Assembly (NCBI GenBank): GCA_027186245.1
Contig: CP114497.1
Span: 9,493,501-9,557,500, forward strand
Length of the DNA: 64,000 bases
Reading direction: 5' to 3'
Origin: Coriaria nepalensis
Lineage: Eukaryota; Streptophyta; Magnoliopsida; Cucurbitales; Coriariaceae
The notes under the pieces are model-generated. The model did not search any database. It was not told where the DNA came from and was given only the letters and a program-made list of their open reading frames with translations. Shown in pieces: positions 25,541 through 41,952 of the stretch. The position numbers were made by a program, and so were the translations under genes. Each line of letters begins with the position of its first letter. Position 1 is the first letter of the stretch.

Positions 25541-28500
25541 ATGACTGCATGCTTTTCCAGCTCTTTCTGTCGTCCATGTCCTCTAATCAACGAGCTCAAT
25601 TTCCTTCGCAATCGTCCTATTTCCCCCCTTTTTACTCTTAGAAACGATTCGTACGCTTCTTCTAGTTGCAGAGCATTATTTCATGCCAATCCGCTTCAAC
25701 AGGGTCTGGGCGTAGTTTCCCCTGACGATGGTTCTGTGCCGAATCCAGTGATTTCTCCTGATGGAGTTGAAGTTGGAGATAAGGAAGATGATCGTGGAGT
25801 TTTAAATGGAGCTTCCGCCACCAAATTGGTGGATAAAAATCAACTTTCGTCGAGTAGGATTAAGAAGAAGAGGGATGATGAGGACAGCTTCGAGAATAGG
25901 TTCAAGCTGCGAAATGGAAGAGAGGTCATTACTTGCTTTTTGATACTTTGCCAAGTTTTCTTGGTAGCAGAAGAATGCGCGAAGAAATTGAGTTGTTTAT
26001 TCATTATTGTTTATTATAATTTTCAGGTTTTTGAAGAAAAAGCTTATCTGGTGGGAGTTGAGCTGAAAGGGGACAAAGAGGATTCCTTTTGCACCGATGA
26101 ATCGCTCAAGGAACTGGCCCAGCTAGCTGACACTGCTGGACTTGCGGTTGTTGGTTCCACATATCAAAAGTGAGTCTTCTGGTTTCTGATTATTTTCGCT
26201 TGTATCAGGGGGAAAAAAAATAAAAGAACTTGATTTTGCAATTATTTTTGTTAAAATACAATGCAGACTAGCATCACCAAATCCGAGGACTTACATTGGG
26301 TCTGGAAAGGTTTCAGAAATTAAGAGTGCAATTCATGCATTTGATGTTGAAACTGTAATATTTGATGACGAGCTTTCAGCTGGGTAAGATTCAAGTAGCG
26401 CTTTGCATTTAATTTCCGTTTAGGTATAAAATTCTCAGGGAAAGAAAACTCACCATATTAGCTCGTAACATATGTTGTTCTCAGAGTGAGAGGAACCCTA
26501 ATTTAATAAATCAAGTTTTTGATTTGTTGGAGGTATGACTTGTTTCTAGGCAATTGCGCAATTTGGAAAAGGCTTTTGGTGGAGATGTCAGAGTTTGTGA
26601 CCGTACTGCTCTCATCCTTGATATATTTAACCAGAGAGCAGCAACACATGAAGCAGCCTTACAGGCAATCTAATTATTGGGATTTAGTTATAATCAAAAT
26701 TATCTCTATGTACAAGGGTGCTAGTGTCTTGCTTGATAGAATCTCATGGAGTTAGCATCACATATTTGACAATTGGGAAATCTTTCTAGGTTGCATTGGC
26801 ACAAATGGAATACCAGCTGCCTCGACTAACCAAGATGTGGACTCATCTTGAACGTCAAGCAGGAGGTAAGGTGAAGGGAATGGGTGAGAAACAAATTGAG
26901 GTGGACAAACGTATTCTAAGAACACAAGTAAGCATTTTCTCTTCATATTTTTTAGACTGAATCAGTGATTATTTTTATATTCTACACCGTACTTCTGCAG
27001 CAAGCTTAGCTCAACCTCTGTGTTAAATTTAACTTCAATCGATTGCCTTTGCATTCTTAGATTGGTATTCTCAAAAAGGAATTAGAGTCTGTTAGAAAGC
27101 ATCGAAAGCAGTACCGAAACCAGCGTTTGTCTGTACCTGTCCCAGTTGTATCTTTGGTGGGTTAAACATAAAATAGTCGTACCCCTTTTTCTTCCTTTGT
27201 TTATCCTTCCACCATGCCCGAACTTGCTTGGTCGATCCATTGTATTTGCTGTCAATAACTTGATGCCTTGGACAATTTGTTAGGTTGGATACACAAATGC
27301 TGGAAAGAGCACACTCTTAAATCATTTGACTGGAGCTAATGTCCTCTCTGAGGATCGATTATTTGCAACACTTGATCCGACTACAAGAAGGGTTCAGGTG
27401 TTTCACCCAATTGCAATAATCTTATGAAATATCTAAATATCTCTTTCAGTGGATTAATGGCCTTAGAAATAGAAGTTTATGCTACTTTTAGGTGACTGCA
27501 AGTATTTTTGGGCACACATACTTCCCAAAAAACCAAAGCAAATCTAAGAATATAGAGAAAAGTTGGCTTCCTATAATGCTTGATATTGCAAGAAAAAAGG
27601 CTACGGAAGAAGCGTTGTAGGCTTCATATTAGCTTCTGCAGCAAAAGAAGTTGGCTTCTTCAATAACACATATTCTTGTTTCCCTTTGTAGATGAAGAAT
27701 GGGAAGGAATTCCTTCTAACAGATACTGTTGGTTTCATCCAGAAGTTACCAACTACACTGGTGAGATTTGCAATTACTAACTTCTCTCCTTCAACATATA
27801 TCTAAATATGCGTGATACCTTCTGGTATCACTTTTCTTTTTTCCCCTCTCTTTTGAACTTCATCATAAAAGATGTTTATTACTAATATTGAATAGCAAAG
27901 TTAAGAATCAATCTCCATAGTGTTTGATTTTCCTAGCCTAATAATGAATTCATGCAGATTGCTGCCTTCAGAGCCACATTGGAGGAAATATCCGAATCAT
28001 CATTATTGGTGCATGTGGTTGATATCAGGTATACTCAGTTGACTATTGAGGGGAGATTTGTTCTTTGACCTTCATCTTTTCCTTATTCTGAATTTTTATA
28101 AGCTTCAGCCATCCTCTAGCTGAGCAGCAGATAGATGCAGTTGACAAAGTTCTTTCAGAACTGGATGTATCGTCTATCCCTAAGTTGATGATCTGGAACA
28201 AGGTACGTAGAGAAAAATCCTTTCAGAGGTAGTCTTGTGAAAATGCAAGAACCATTAGTTCTCAACATCCTTGGCAGGTTGATAAAGTGAGCAATCCCCA
28301 AACTATCAGACTTGAAGCCGAGAAGAGAGAAGATGTCGTTTGCGTATCTGCACTGACTGGTGAAGGGTTAGACAAATTTTGTGATGCAGTTCACGAAAAA
28401 TTGAAGGTACATTACACTTCTATTGTTTTCTAGTGTAGAATTCAGTTGAAAATTAGATAGACTAAGATGACGGTATGAACTACTTCTGTTGACAGGACTC

Positions 28501-28776
28501 CATGGTTTGGGTGGAAGCTTTAATACCATTCGACAAAGGGGAGCTCCTTAACACTGTACATAAGGTTGGAATGGTGGAGAGAACGGTAAGTACAATAGTT
28601 CATGGTTATACCTTAAAATTTTACCTTATTCCATGTACAAAACAGTATGATTGATCAAATTTCTTTCATATTATATCGGATAGGAATATACGGAAAACGG
28701 GACCTTGGTGAAGGCATATGTGCCCCTACGATTTGCAAGGATGCTCACACCAATGAGGCAACTTTGTATATCATGA
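25541..28776 (+). CDS. HFLX: HflX-type GTPase, predicted plastid-targeted
   Basis: HflX GTPases bind ribosomes and can split stalled or hibernating ones; plant nuclear copies generally carry a plastid leader. Thirteen exons join in frame for 550 aa: 25541-25924, 26027-26169, 26267-26383, 26550-26664, 26790-26927, 27061-27156, 27284-27397, 27692-27760, 27958-28028, 28109-28202, 28278-28406, 28496-28585 and 28684-28776. The first 60 residues are Ser/Arg-rich and acid-poor, like a transit peptide. The HflX domain carries [23 protein letters not shown] and the glycine-rich [21 protein letters not shown] motifs: GYTNAGKST at 333-341, DTVGF at 380-384, NKVDK at 446-450 and SALTG at 471-475. Intron 4 uses a GC donor (CAG then GCAATC at 26665). 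Confidence 0.95.
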
Positions 28777-29261
28777 AACTTTGTATATTACGACTTTGTC
28801 ATTTTTCCAAGAGCATCTGTCCTTTCATACTTGATTTGATTGTATTATTATTAATTCTCTGGACAGCTCCTGGAAAGTTTGTTTAACCAATTATTGTATA
28901 TATTAATTAAGTTGAGCAGTGTATAGTTTGCAATTGCTTAGGTACTCTGGTACTCTGTATGTGAACAACAGCACAAGTATAATGAACAATTATTAGAAAT
29001 TGATGCATATAGGCCTAATCCTTACTTGCCCAAACCTACTATCGCGCTGCTGTGATATTAGAACAGCTCATAGAGAAATTCTTGGGTGGGCACGGTGGAC
29101 CGACCTAGGTACCGTATAATTTATCCAGCTCATAAGGAACCCGGTGGAGTTGCTGTTCGACGATTTGAAACGGTTGTGTGTGTAAATTATGCACCGTTGC
29201 TGCTGCTTCTCCTATTGCATAGCTGCATAGATACGCACAGAGGGAGCAAATAAACCAGTAA
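28777..29261. other. Intergenic between HflX and the small plastid-leader gene
   Basis: Probable HflX 3' untranslated region followed by the upstream region of the next plus-strand gene. No further gene seen. Confidence 0.5.
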
Positions 29262-30059
29262 ATGTTGACGCAGCGGCTTCCTTCAGTGGCGGCTACTTTA
29301 ACTGCATCGTTTTCATGGCGGCCTAGACCTCCTCTTTCTATTAGCACGCAAACGACATTTCAACCACTCGTACCGGTTTCCTTTTGCCGTAAAATTAGCG
29401 TTCTGACCTTCTGTTCCGCCTCCCAGAGCTCTGCAGATGTTGCCGAGCCTACCTACGAAGACAAATCCCTAAAACGCGTAAGATCCACTTTCTTTCTCTT
29501 CACTTTCTTCTAGTCTCATCTTTGCTCTGCTGCGAGCATGCGTTACTGTAAACTCCATGTTTGGATCCTGTAGGTGCAAATCTAGGCTAATTAATTATGG
29601 TCAGAAGCAGTTTTTTTAGCTTAATCTTTTTTCTTACCAACGCTCTAATTTGTTTTGAATCGCCGATGAGACAGACTTAATGGATACATGACGTAGAATC
29701 TTTTCACCAAGCTGTTTGTGAGGACATTTTGAACTGTGATTCACAGCGTTGGTGATATGATCTTTAATGCGGTTGCAGGGTCATTTACTATTGAATTGTA
29801 TCCTTACTATAGAACTTCTGGCGTAGTCTTGAATGATGGGATCTTCTAATGATTAGTTCGTTTGTGTTGTCCGTTTTAATCCGATTTAGTGCCATGAAGT
29901 GCTTGATAAAATTGTTTTCAATGTGCTTTGTAGGCTGTCAAATTGGTCGCCAGCAGCACTTCTGCTAGTAAGAAAACCATATATTCAATTGCATTGAAGA
30001 AATTTGGGAAGCAGCTTGAATCAGAGAATCGTTCAAGGTATAACAGTCCCACACTGTAA
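29262..30059 (+). CDS. Small protein of unknown function with plastid-like leader
   Basis: Not recognised. Two exons, 29262-29477 and 29934-30059, join in phase 0 and give 113 aa. Residues 1-55 are rich in Ser, Thr, Arg and Pro with almost no acidic residues, like a plastid transit peptide. The rest is a short basic region (EDKSLKRAVKLVASS, then KKTIYSIALKKFGKQLE). The last codons YNSPTL and TAA could instead be intron: AAG at 30038 is followed by GTATAACAG. The gene might then continue, but no plausible later exon was found before the convergent CKX gene. It may be a complete small gene or the 5' remnant of a larger one. Confidence 0.5.
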
Positions 30060-31242
30060 GTGACAAAAGAGTAAATTCTTCTTAATTAAAAAAATATTTC
30101 TAGAGCGACTGCTAGTCTACTCACCTATACTACTATCATTGACATAGAATGTGTTATCCGATGTGGGTGGACATATTTAATTGAGTAGGTTCACGTTCCG
30201 CTCTTGCACTTTTCCTTTTCACGTATCTTCTACCAGCTGCATTCGGATTAACCCAGTTGTCATTGGAGAAAGTCTAATATATATACTTGGCCTTAGGTGT
30301 CTTAAAGATTCTTTCTAAGATTTTTATTCTTTCCATAGCTGAATTGGCCATAGCTGGAAAAGTTGAGTGAGGTCATAAGATCCTCCTATACTCCATTTGG
30401 CTAATCATCCACTTACATTCATGGTTCAACTTGCTACATCATTAGAATTATAGTTGCTCGGAGCTAGCTCTGCTTTTCTTCTTCATCTTTTTTATTTATG
30501 CATTTGTGACCTGTGCTCTTGTGGTGATTAGTGGAAACTAATGTTTGCTTTTCCTCTTTATTTGGAACTAATATTTTCTCTTTACCTAACAATTAAGATG
30601 TGTTAAGATTATATGGTGGACTTCTGTTTTCTCGAGCTTATCTTCAGCAGCTAGGCTTGAGTATTTGCTAAGCATCCAGGAAATAAAGATCGTTTTTTTT
30701 TTATAAATATTCCTTAGATTTCACGACTGATTGGAGGATTGGTGAGTCGAAAGTAGATGATGTAATTTGCATTGAAAAAAGTGAAATGGTAAAACAGTAA
30801 TATTTGCCAGTTCATGAGAATAAACTTGCAGACAGATTCGAGATGCAGAGCAGACGGGGGGGGGGGGGGGGAGGGAGGTTCGCGCGTACAATTGTAGAAC
30901 ACAGCATTGCATGTGCAGCATACGATCATGGGTCCCAGCGAATCTCCACTTCTTTCCACCGTCTGATATCAATCGCCCCTTGAAACAAACCCTGAACCGG
31001 ATCACACTGTAAGATAATAAATTCCCTTGGTCCCTAACTGTACTCACTTATTCTTCAACTGCATTGTTGCAAAGTAACAATATGGCAGCTCTCTGCTTTC
31101 CTCTGCCTTTTTTTTTTCTACCTTAATATATACAATTTTTCCCCAAAGCCCATAGGCCATTGTAGCATGTGGGTATGTTCATCCTTTTCTCATCATGATC
31201 ATGACCATTCATCCATCCATCATTATTCTCACCAATCACTGA
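30060..31242. other. Convergent intergenic region with a G homopolymer
   Basis: No exon was recognised on either strand. A run of 16 G is at 30856-30871. The right end is the probable 3' untranslated region of CKX. Confidence 0.5.
30856..30871. repeat. G homopolymer (16 nt)
   Basis: Uninterrupted G run on the plus strand, followed by GAGGGAGG. It could form a quadruplex, or its length may be a sequencing artefact. Confidence 0.85.
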
Positions 31243-35253
<4,011 letters not shown>

Positions 35254-36236
35254 TACGATATAATTCTCTGAAGCTAACAAGTAACAGCTGGTTTAATTAT
35301 ACGTATATATATATATATATATAGAGGAAGCGGATAAGAGTGAAGGATAGAGAAGTTAAGATGCACACAGCGGCGGAGGGAAAAAAGAGAGAACAAAATC
35401 TTCTGTAGCACCGAGGAGAGAGGATCCACTACTTTCTCTCTCCCAAAAAACCCAAAAAATTTCACTTTTTATTTTTCGGGGAAGAAAAGAAAAAGAATGG
35501 TGAAGACAAAGGGGAGTGAGTCTGACTGGGTGTCTCTAGGATATAACGTACAGGTTCTCAATTTATAGGACAAAAGAGGGGGTAGTCGTAGAAGTGTAGG
35601 TGTGTAGAAGACACGTGGGCGGTTCACGTGCGAGAGATGAGGTAGACATGTGTGAGGGGTGAGGAATATCGGAAGGAGGAAAAGTGGGATCCTTTGTTTT
35701 TTAGGGCAGAGGAAATCAGGAACGAGGCTGTCTTTAGGAGGGACCCACTTTTCGATACGGAGGATCTTTGTTGGGACACCACCACGTGGGTGCAGAAGAT
35801 CGCAACTGCGGAGTCGGGGACGAACAAGTTCAATATATATTATATATATTATATATTTTTTAAGCTTGAATTTATTTAATTTTTGCTTATAGTAATGCGA
35901 CCAATCATACACACATCAATTTCCCCACTCACCTTCATTTATATTATAAATTTTAATATCTATCAAATTAGTTCCTAACAACAAAAACAAACAACAGAAC
36001 CATATATTATCATTATTGACTTTGTACATATTTTATTCGACACCAATAAGGTCATAATCAACTAAATATTATCTTAAAGTACGCCACGTCAACTTTTAAG
36101 TGCCCATTAAACAAAATTAATAAAAAACCACAGAAACCAACTATAGCGGTAAAACCACTCTCTCCGATTATAAGCATATTACTAATAATATTTTTAACAT
36201 TAATATAAATTCTATTATATTATATTATATAAATCA

Positions 36237-36273
<37 letters not shown>
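36237..36273. repeat. Compound (TA)n(GA)n microsatellite
   Basis: Alternating TA followed directly by about ten GA units in the intergenic region upstream of CKX. Confidence 0.85.
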
Positions 36274-36274
<1 letters not shown>

Positions 36275-38665
36275 TTTTGTTTATCCGATTACTGAGATAA
36301 TGGGATAATGCATAAGTTATTATGCAATAATTTTTCAAATTTAAGACCTTGCATGCATCTAATAAGATAGGCCTTAAATATCAAACATTATTAATCCAAA
36401 TACTGTAATTATATTACATGTATACATAAAAATGGTGATAAAAGGTTAGCTTAAACAATCTTATACGAAAGTTTATCTACCTTAAAGCGAGAAGAACAGC
36501 TGAAAGAGGCCACATGGACCTACACAAGTGTCGTTTTGTAGACAAGGTTGCTTACGAAGCAAACACAATCAATCACTTTTTAGTGTTACTGTAAGTGTAC
36601 AAGGGAAAGGGAGAATCACCCTTTTCCAGTATAATACATACATATATATATATATATATATGTATTGATATTGAAGCTGACACCCCAATTATTCTTGTAG
36701 ATTAGATTCTTCTTCTTTCGCTCTTCCCCAGTCGCTATCAAGAATATGGGTTGTAGGCTTACAAAACCATGCATAAAACTAGGCTTTAGATAAAAGGAGT
36801 ACGCAATTAGTGCATGGAATGTGAGAAGTAACAACAAAAGCTTATTGCTTTTCCTATTTTTTACAGCTCATTACTCCTCCCTCCCATACTTCTTTTGTTT
36901 TCATTATCATTTCCTTGCCTTCTACATCCTCTCATCATTACTCTATAACACGTATATAATATACTATATCAAGTTAGAACCATTTTAATAGCTTTTTTCT
37001 TAATTAGTTAGAACGCAGTTTAATTAAGAAATCTATGTCATATGATATTATTGTAACACATAACATATATAGTCATAAAATGATTTTATTTATCAGACAT
37101 GCTCATGATCGAGAATTTCTCTCCGTAGACATCATCTCAACGTTATATAACTGTCTGATTATGTCATGTTGTAGACGACAATAATATTATTGATACTATT
37201 GATTATGAGTTTGATTAAGACAACAATATTTCAGATTATGGAGTGATAACTGATCAGTCTCCAACTCAAGTACGTGGTACCATCGGAACCACTCGATGAA
37301 GCAATAAATCAAGAAGACAAGAACAATGAATGAAATGGTTAATAATGGGCATCCAAATAGATATACATGTCAGAATAAAAAAGATTTGATCAGCCGACAG
37401 TAGAGCATATTGGTATTGTACTGGGTTTAATCTCATCAAGATTCATACTTTCTGACAGGCAAGATTTAGGCATTGTAATGCTAGAAGGTGGTCTTCATGA
37501 TCATGTTTGATTCGTGGGCCACCCCTATTTTAGATCCTCCATTGTAGATTTAGCTATCATAAACAAGTTAGTACCAACGTAGATATTTTTAGTAAGATGC
37601 TGCTGGAATGGACAGAAATTCAACCATTTTTTTGGAAACCCTAAATATCTTCTGGTCCTGATCTTGAAGATTGGATTAGTCAGTCATATACATCCATCAT
37701 GCGACCCTATTCTCTTAGTCTTGCTATCTTCCTTTTTGACACCCACCCCTTTCTTTTTTAACAATCTTTGGTTAGATATGTAAAGACGCGAATTCATGTG
37801 CCTTGTACGAGTGATCAACAACCGCAATCGAGAAAAATCATGGAAATCATCGGAAAACAAGAACAAACGTATATATTCGACTGACCGAATCCATTCATCC
37901 TTATCTATGTATAATTAAATCTTTGACCACTTCGAAAAGAGAACACAAAAGAGATATGTATGTCTCATTTACATGCATCGCATGTTTATTAATTAGAACA
38001 CTATAGCTTGGTTCTTTTTTGGGGGGTGCTAAACGTATCCATATTGTCGGTACTGAATTTATGCGTCGGCGGATCCATATTATACGTTGAAAAATTATGG
38101 TATGCTTACGATGCCATATAAAATCCTATCATAATTATAAAAGCTATTATTATGTTATATGATATAACATATAAATATGTTATTTATAATTATAATAAGA
38201 TTTGATATATCATGAAAATAATATATTTTATATTTTAAATGAAATATTTTAAAATTTAATATATATATAAAATAAATTAACTAATTTTATTTCATACAAT
38301 AATATCTTTCATATATTCATAAATTTAGCTTCACCTTTCTTGTTTAATTTGAGTGGACAAGTTTAAATGAGGAAGGATAATGGAAGCCTAAGTGTTAAGT
38401 AGTACAAATATGTAACGTTGACATTCATATGCAATATAGCACATGCATGGTTTTGGTCTATTGGAGTTTGCTTGTATAACACGACAGTAAACTGCCGTTT
38501 GTCAATATTTGAACGTGGTGTGTTTCTCTCTAAGCACCATGGATAATTTAGACCTTGTAGGCCATGTGGGATTCGTATAAAATCTTTCACAAAATCTTGG
38601 TCCATAATAAAATAATAGAAATTCATGATATGTACTGACCTGTACGTACGTACACAATCTAATAT

Positions 38666-38848
38666 ATACATGAAGTAGAACCCTTTGTATATATGATTAT
38701 TGGCTGTGTCACGTGTCATGTAATACAATAAACTATTATTTGTACATGGTTTAATTAATCATCCTGGGTTAAGCTTGGAAAATGAATTATGTTTTGTTGT
38801 CTACGTTACGTTACGTTACGTTACGATGAAGGGTTCTACTTCATGTAT
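38666..38848. repeat. Perfect 20-bp inverted repeat, arms 143 bp apart
   Basis: The left arm at 38666-38685 (ATACATGAAGTAGAACCCTT) is the exact reverse complement of 38829-38848. Pairing stops sharply at both ends of the arms. The spacer holds the ACGTT repeat. No flanking target duplication was seen, so it is not clearly a transposon. Confidence 0.85.
38803..38825. repeat. (ACGTT)n pentanucleotide repeat
   Basis: Four and a half tandem ACGTT units, located inside the spacer of the inverted repeat. Confidence 0.85.
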
Positions 38849-39097
38849 GGGACTATCTTACAGTTTGGAAGATTGGTGATGAAGTTTGGGCCTTACATAT
38901 TATATGTCAGCTGGGCTCAAGGCCCACAACTCTTTTCAGTGCCCAATTTCAGATCCTGAGAATTCTGTCGGCTAAATTAGTTAGCCCATATTTTTCAAAA
39001 GCCCAACTAGTTAGCCTATAATTACTTTAAGCACAGCTTTGGTTACCAAAGCTCATAAATCTTTTAGTAGATTGTACAATCTCTCTCTCTTCTCCCT

Positions 39098-41640
39098 CTA
39101 CCAATAATCCCCACGAGCAATTTTCGTCCTTAAAATGGTGAAAACACTAGAGTCGTTCAAATAAATTTCGCATCTATAAGCCAATGAGACATACTTGGCT
39201 GTCCTATGGCAATCTCCACACATCCTCAAGTTCTTTACAATCCTCATACTAGTCAGCATTTTCAGTAAGAACCAATCAGGCCGAAAGCAATTGCAACTTT
39301 TTCACTATGGAACCCACCAGTCTCCTCCCTTTGTTCTTCCTCAATCCCGAGTTGATTATGAAGATGATGTCTCTTCACTTTTCCCACGATCCCTCTTATC
39401 CAATTATGTATAGAATCTGATACCGAATAAGAGACAAATGAATGCACTGTTTCGTTCCCATCAATCCAGCATCACCCGGAAATTTGTTTCAGTGCATTCT
39501 CTTTCTGAAGCTTTCTCAATCTCAAAGTGTCTTCAGGCTTTCCACATAAATTATAAGCCTGTAAAAGTAACCGTTGAATGGGATGATTCCCTGTCTCCAA
39601 AAATCAAGTAGACGTTCTGCAGCAAATATGGCAAGCCGTAGATTCCCATGGATTCTACCAGCAGTTAAGATATTAGCCCAAATAGACGATTTGGGCTCAA
39701 TAGGCAAGTTTTCTATGAACTCCATAGCCTCTCCAAGCCTACCAGAACGACCATACAGATCAATCATGGCTGAATAATGATCAATGCTTGGTATTATTTG
39801 ATGTTCATTAGTGATGCTAGACAAAGTTTGCCTCCCATTTTCTACCATTCCAGAAAGACCATATGAATAAATAACACTAGCTAAAGTACCTCTATTCGGT
39901 CTAATCCCCAACTCCTTCATCTGATGGAAAAAAGCAAGTGCTTGTTCTGAACAACCTAGTAAAACATAACCCGAAATTAATCAATTCCAAGAGATGATGT
40001 CTTTAGACAACATACTATCAAATATGGTTTTGGAATATAGAATATTCCCTGACTTGGCATAATCCTCTATAAGCGAATTTAAGATGGGGATTTCTGTCTC
40101 AAGGCTTCTACGCAAAACACAAGCATGAACCTCCCTTAACTTCTTCTCTCCAACTAAATTTGCACAAGCGGGTAAGACACTTAACATGGTAACTGAATTC
40201 AGACTTTGTCAAAACACACCTAATGCCTTGTCCTTTTTACCAAGTTGTTGATACCCAGAAATCAAGGCATTCCAAGATGCTGTATTTCTCTTTATCTTTC
40301 CATCATTTTCCATTGTTCGGAAAATACTTGTGGCTTGATCTTCATCTCCGTTCTGTATACAACCTGAGATCATTACATTCCACGTGACGATATTAGGTGA
40401 AACATCAGACTCCCTCATTTTCGTGAAGAGTTCATAGGCCTTCCCGCAATAGCCAGCCTGGCAATACCCCTCCAATCATAGTGTTCCAAGTGTACACATC
40501 CTTCTGAAAGGTGTTATTGAAGACATTACAAGCAGCTTCTAGTTTTCCACACTTGGAGTACATGTCAACCAGCGTGTTAGCAACAAGTACTTCACTAACT
40601 ACTCCTGTTTTAGAAGCAAGCGAACGAATTTCCATTCCTTTGTTCAGTGATTTTAAAGAAGAGCAAGCCCAAATGGCACTAACTATAGTAATCCCGTTTG
40701 GTTCAGCATTTGCCAGAAGCATTTATTTAAACAATTCCAATGCATGAGTTGTTCTGTTATTGTGGGCAAAACCAGAAATCATAGAAGTCCAAGTATATAC
40801 ATCAGGTTTTATCCCGGAATTCTCCATCTTCTTCATTAATTCAAGGGCAAGATCACAATTTCCAGAGTCGCTACTAATAGCAATCATTATATTCCAAGTG
40901 AATAAATCATGTTTGATCCCTTGTATGCTCATTGCATTGAATACTTTCTGGGCTTCATCGATCTGACCTTTCCAGCAATACCCGGAAATAATAGAATTCC
41001 ATGAGACTCCATCCTTTTCAATCATGTTCTCGAAAAATCTCCTTGCGTTACTCAACTTCCCACGTTTCACATACACAGCTAGAATAGAGTTGATCACACG
41101 GAAACAGCTCATCATTCCAGATCGAATAACTAAAGAATGAATCAATTTCAGAATCTGGAAATTTCCGGAATTTCCACAAGCTTGAAGGATCTTAGGGAAG
41201 AGAAAATCATCAGGAAGAATGCCATCTGCCATCATTAACAAGAAAAGGCTCACTACTTCCTTTCACCTCTGCTCTCTTGAACACGCACCGATCATTGCTG
41301 ACCAAGTGAACAAATTTCTCTCACACACATTCCATCAAACACGTTACGTGCATCCTCAAAAGATCCACATTTCGCATACATGCCAACTAGCTTGGTCTCT
41401 ACCAAAAAGTTAACCTCCTCGACGAAACTAACCCAAGCATGTAGGTCCCGACCCAGTTGAACAGAATTAGTATCGATGCAAGATTGAAGCAGACTGATAA
41501 AAGTAGCGGTTCCTACCTTGAGATCATCTTGGGGAATAGAATCGTTATAGCTTCTCTGATGAGCCCGTTTTTGCAGAGGTAATTCAAATGGGCGTCGTGG
41601 AGTTTCGGGTGGTTTTCTCGGTGAAGAAGATGGCGTGTCT
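39098..41640 (-). pseudogene. DYW-class pentatricopeptide repeat protein, inactivated
   Basis: PPR-DYW proteins edit organellar RNA or act in its processing. This copy follows the order of the Arabidopsis At1g19720-type protein: N-terminal repeats (LHAWVSFVEE, NLFTWSAMIGA), many PPR units such as GYCQAGYCGKAYELF, an E region, and at the extreme 3' end the DYW domain remnants HSEKVAIAFGL, MRIVKNLRMCGDCH and GDYW with TAG at 39098. The frame is broken many times. Stops lie at 40723, 40209 and 39981, another TGA is near 39475, and frame changes lie near 41260-41330, 40440-40475 and 39250. That is too many for sequencing error, so it is a pseudogene. It has no introns, as is usual for PPR genes. 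Its 5' end faces the CTLH gene 300 bp away. Confidence 0.88.
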
Positions 41641-41952
41641 GGTTGATTTTTTCTTTTTCACTGGAAAACAAAAAACAGTTTTCACTTTTCGGTTTCTATT
41701 TCTTTTCCTCGAGTGAGAGTTTCTTAATTACAAAAAAAATAAAAAGTCAATATATTTTTATTTATAGACAGTTAATCTGGCGGTAACTGGAAAACGATGT
41801 TTTCGCGGTATTCGCACGTGCGAAAACTGAAAGCACGTTGTAAGCTACAGAATGGAGTTTGGGATATATTAGCGTTTGAGGGCATCTGATTTCTACGTTT
41901 ACTCTCACGTTTACTCGAGAGCTGTGTTCGTTAATCAAAAACGGGAAGAATA
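41641..41952. other. Divergent gap between PPR pseudogene and CTLH gene
   Basis: Holds the leader and promoter of the plus-strand CTLH gene. Nothing else recognised. Confidence 0.5.

Larger units (their letters stand above)
35254..39097. other. Large gene-free region upstream of CKX
   Basis: About 3.8 kb with no supported gene. It contains the CKX leader, TA and GA microsatellites (35306-35322, 36237-36273, 36639-36662), an inverted repeat at 38666/38829 and an ACGTT repeat at 38803-38825. GGCCCA-like motifs near 38890-39000 precede the PPR pseudogene end. CKX control elements may lie here, but none were identified. Confidence 0.55.

Noticed and set aside
35254..35280. Upstream start for CKX at 35280
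   Set aside because: That codon is TTG; the ATG at 35253 opens directly into the signal peptide.
35469..35912. Several overlapping frames of 60-150 aa upstream of CKX, on both strands
   Set aside because: Composition is low complexity, no splice continuity or family resemblance is present, and they overlap the CKX leader.
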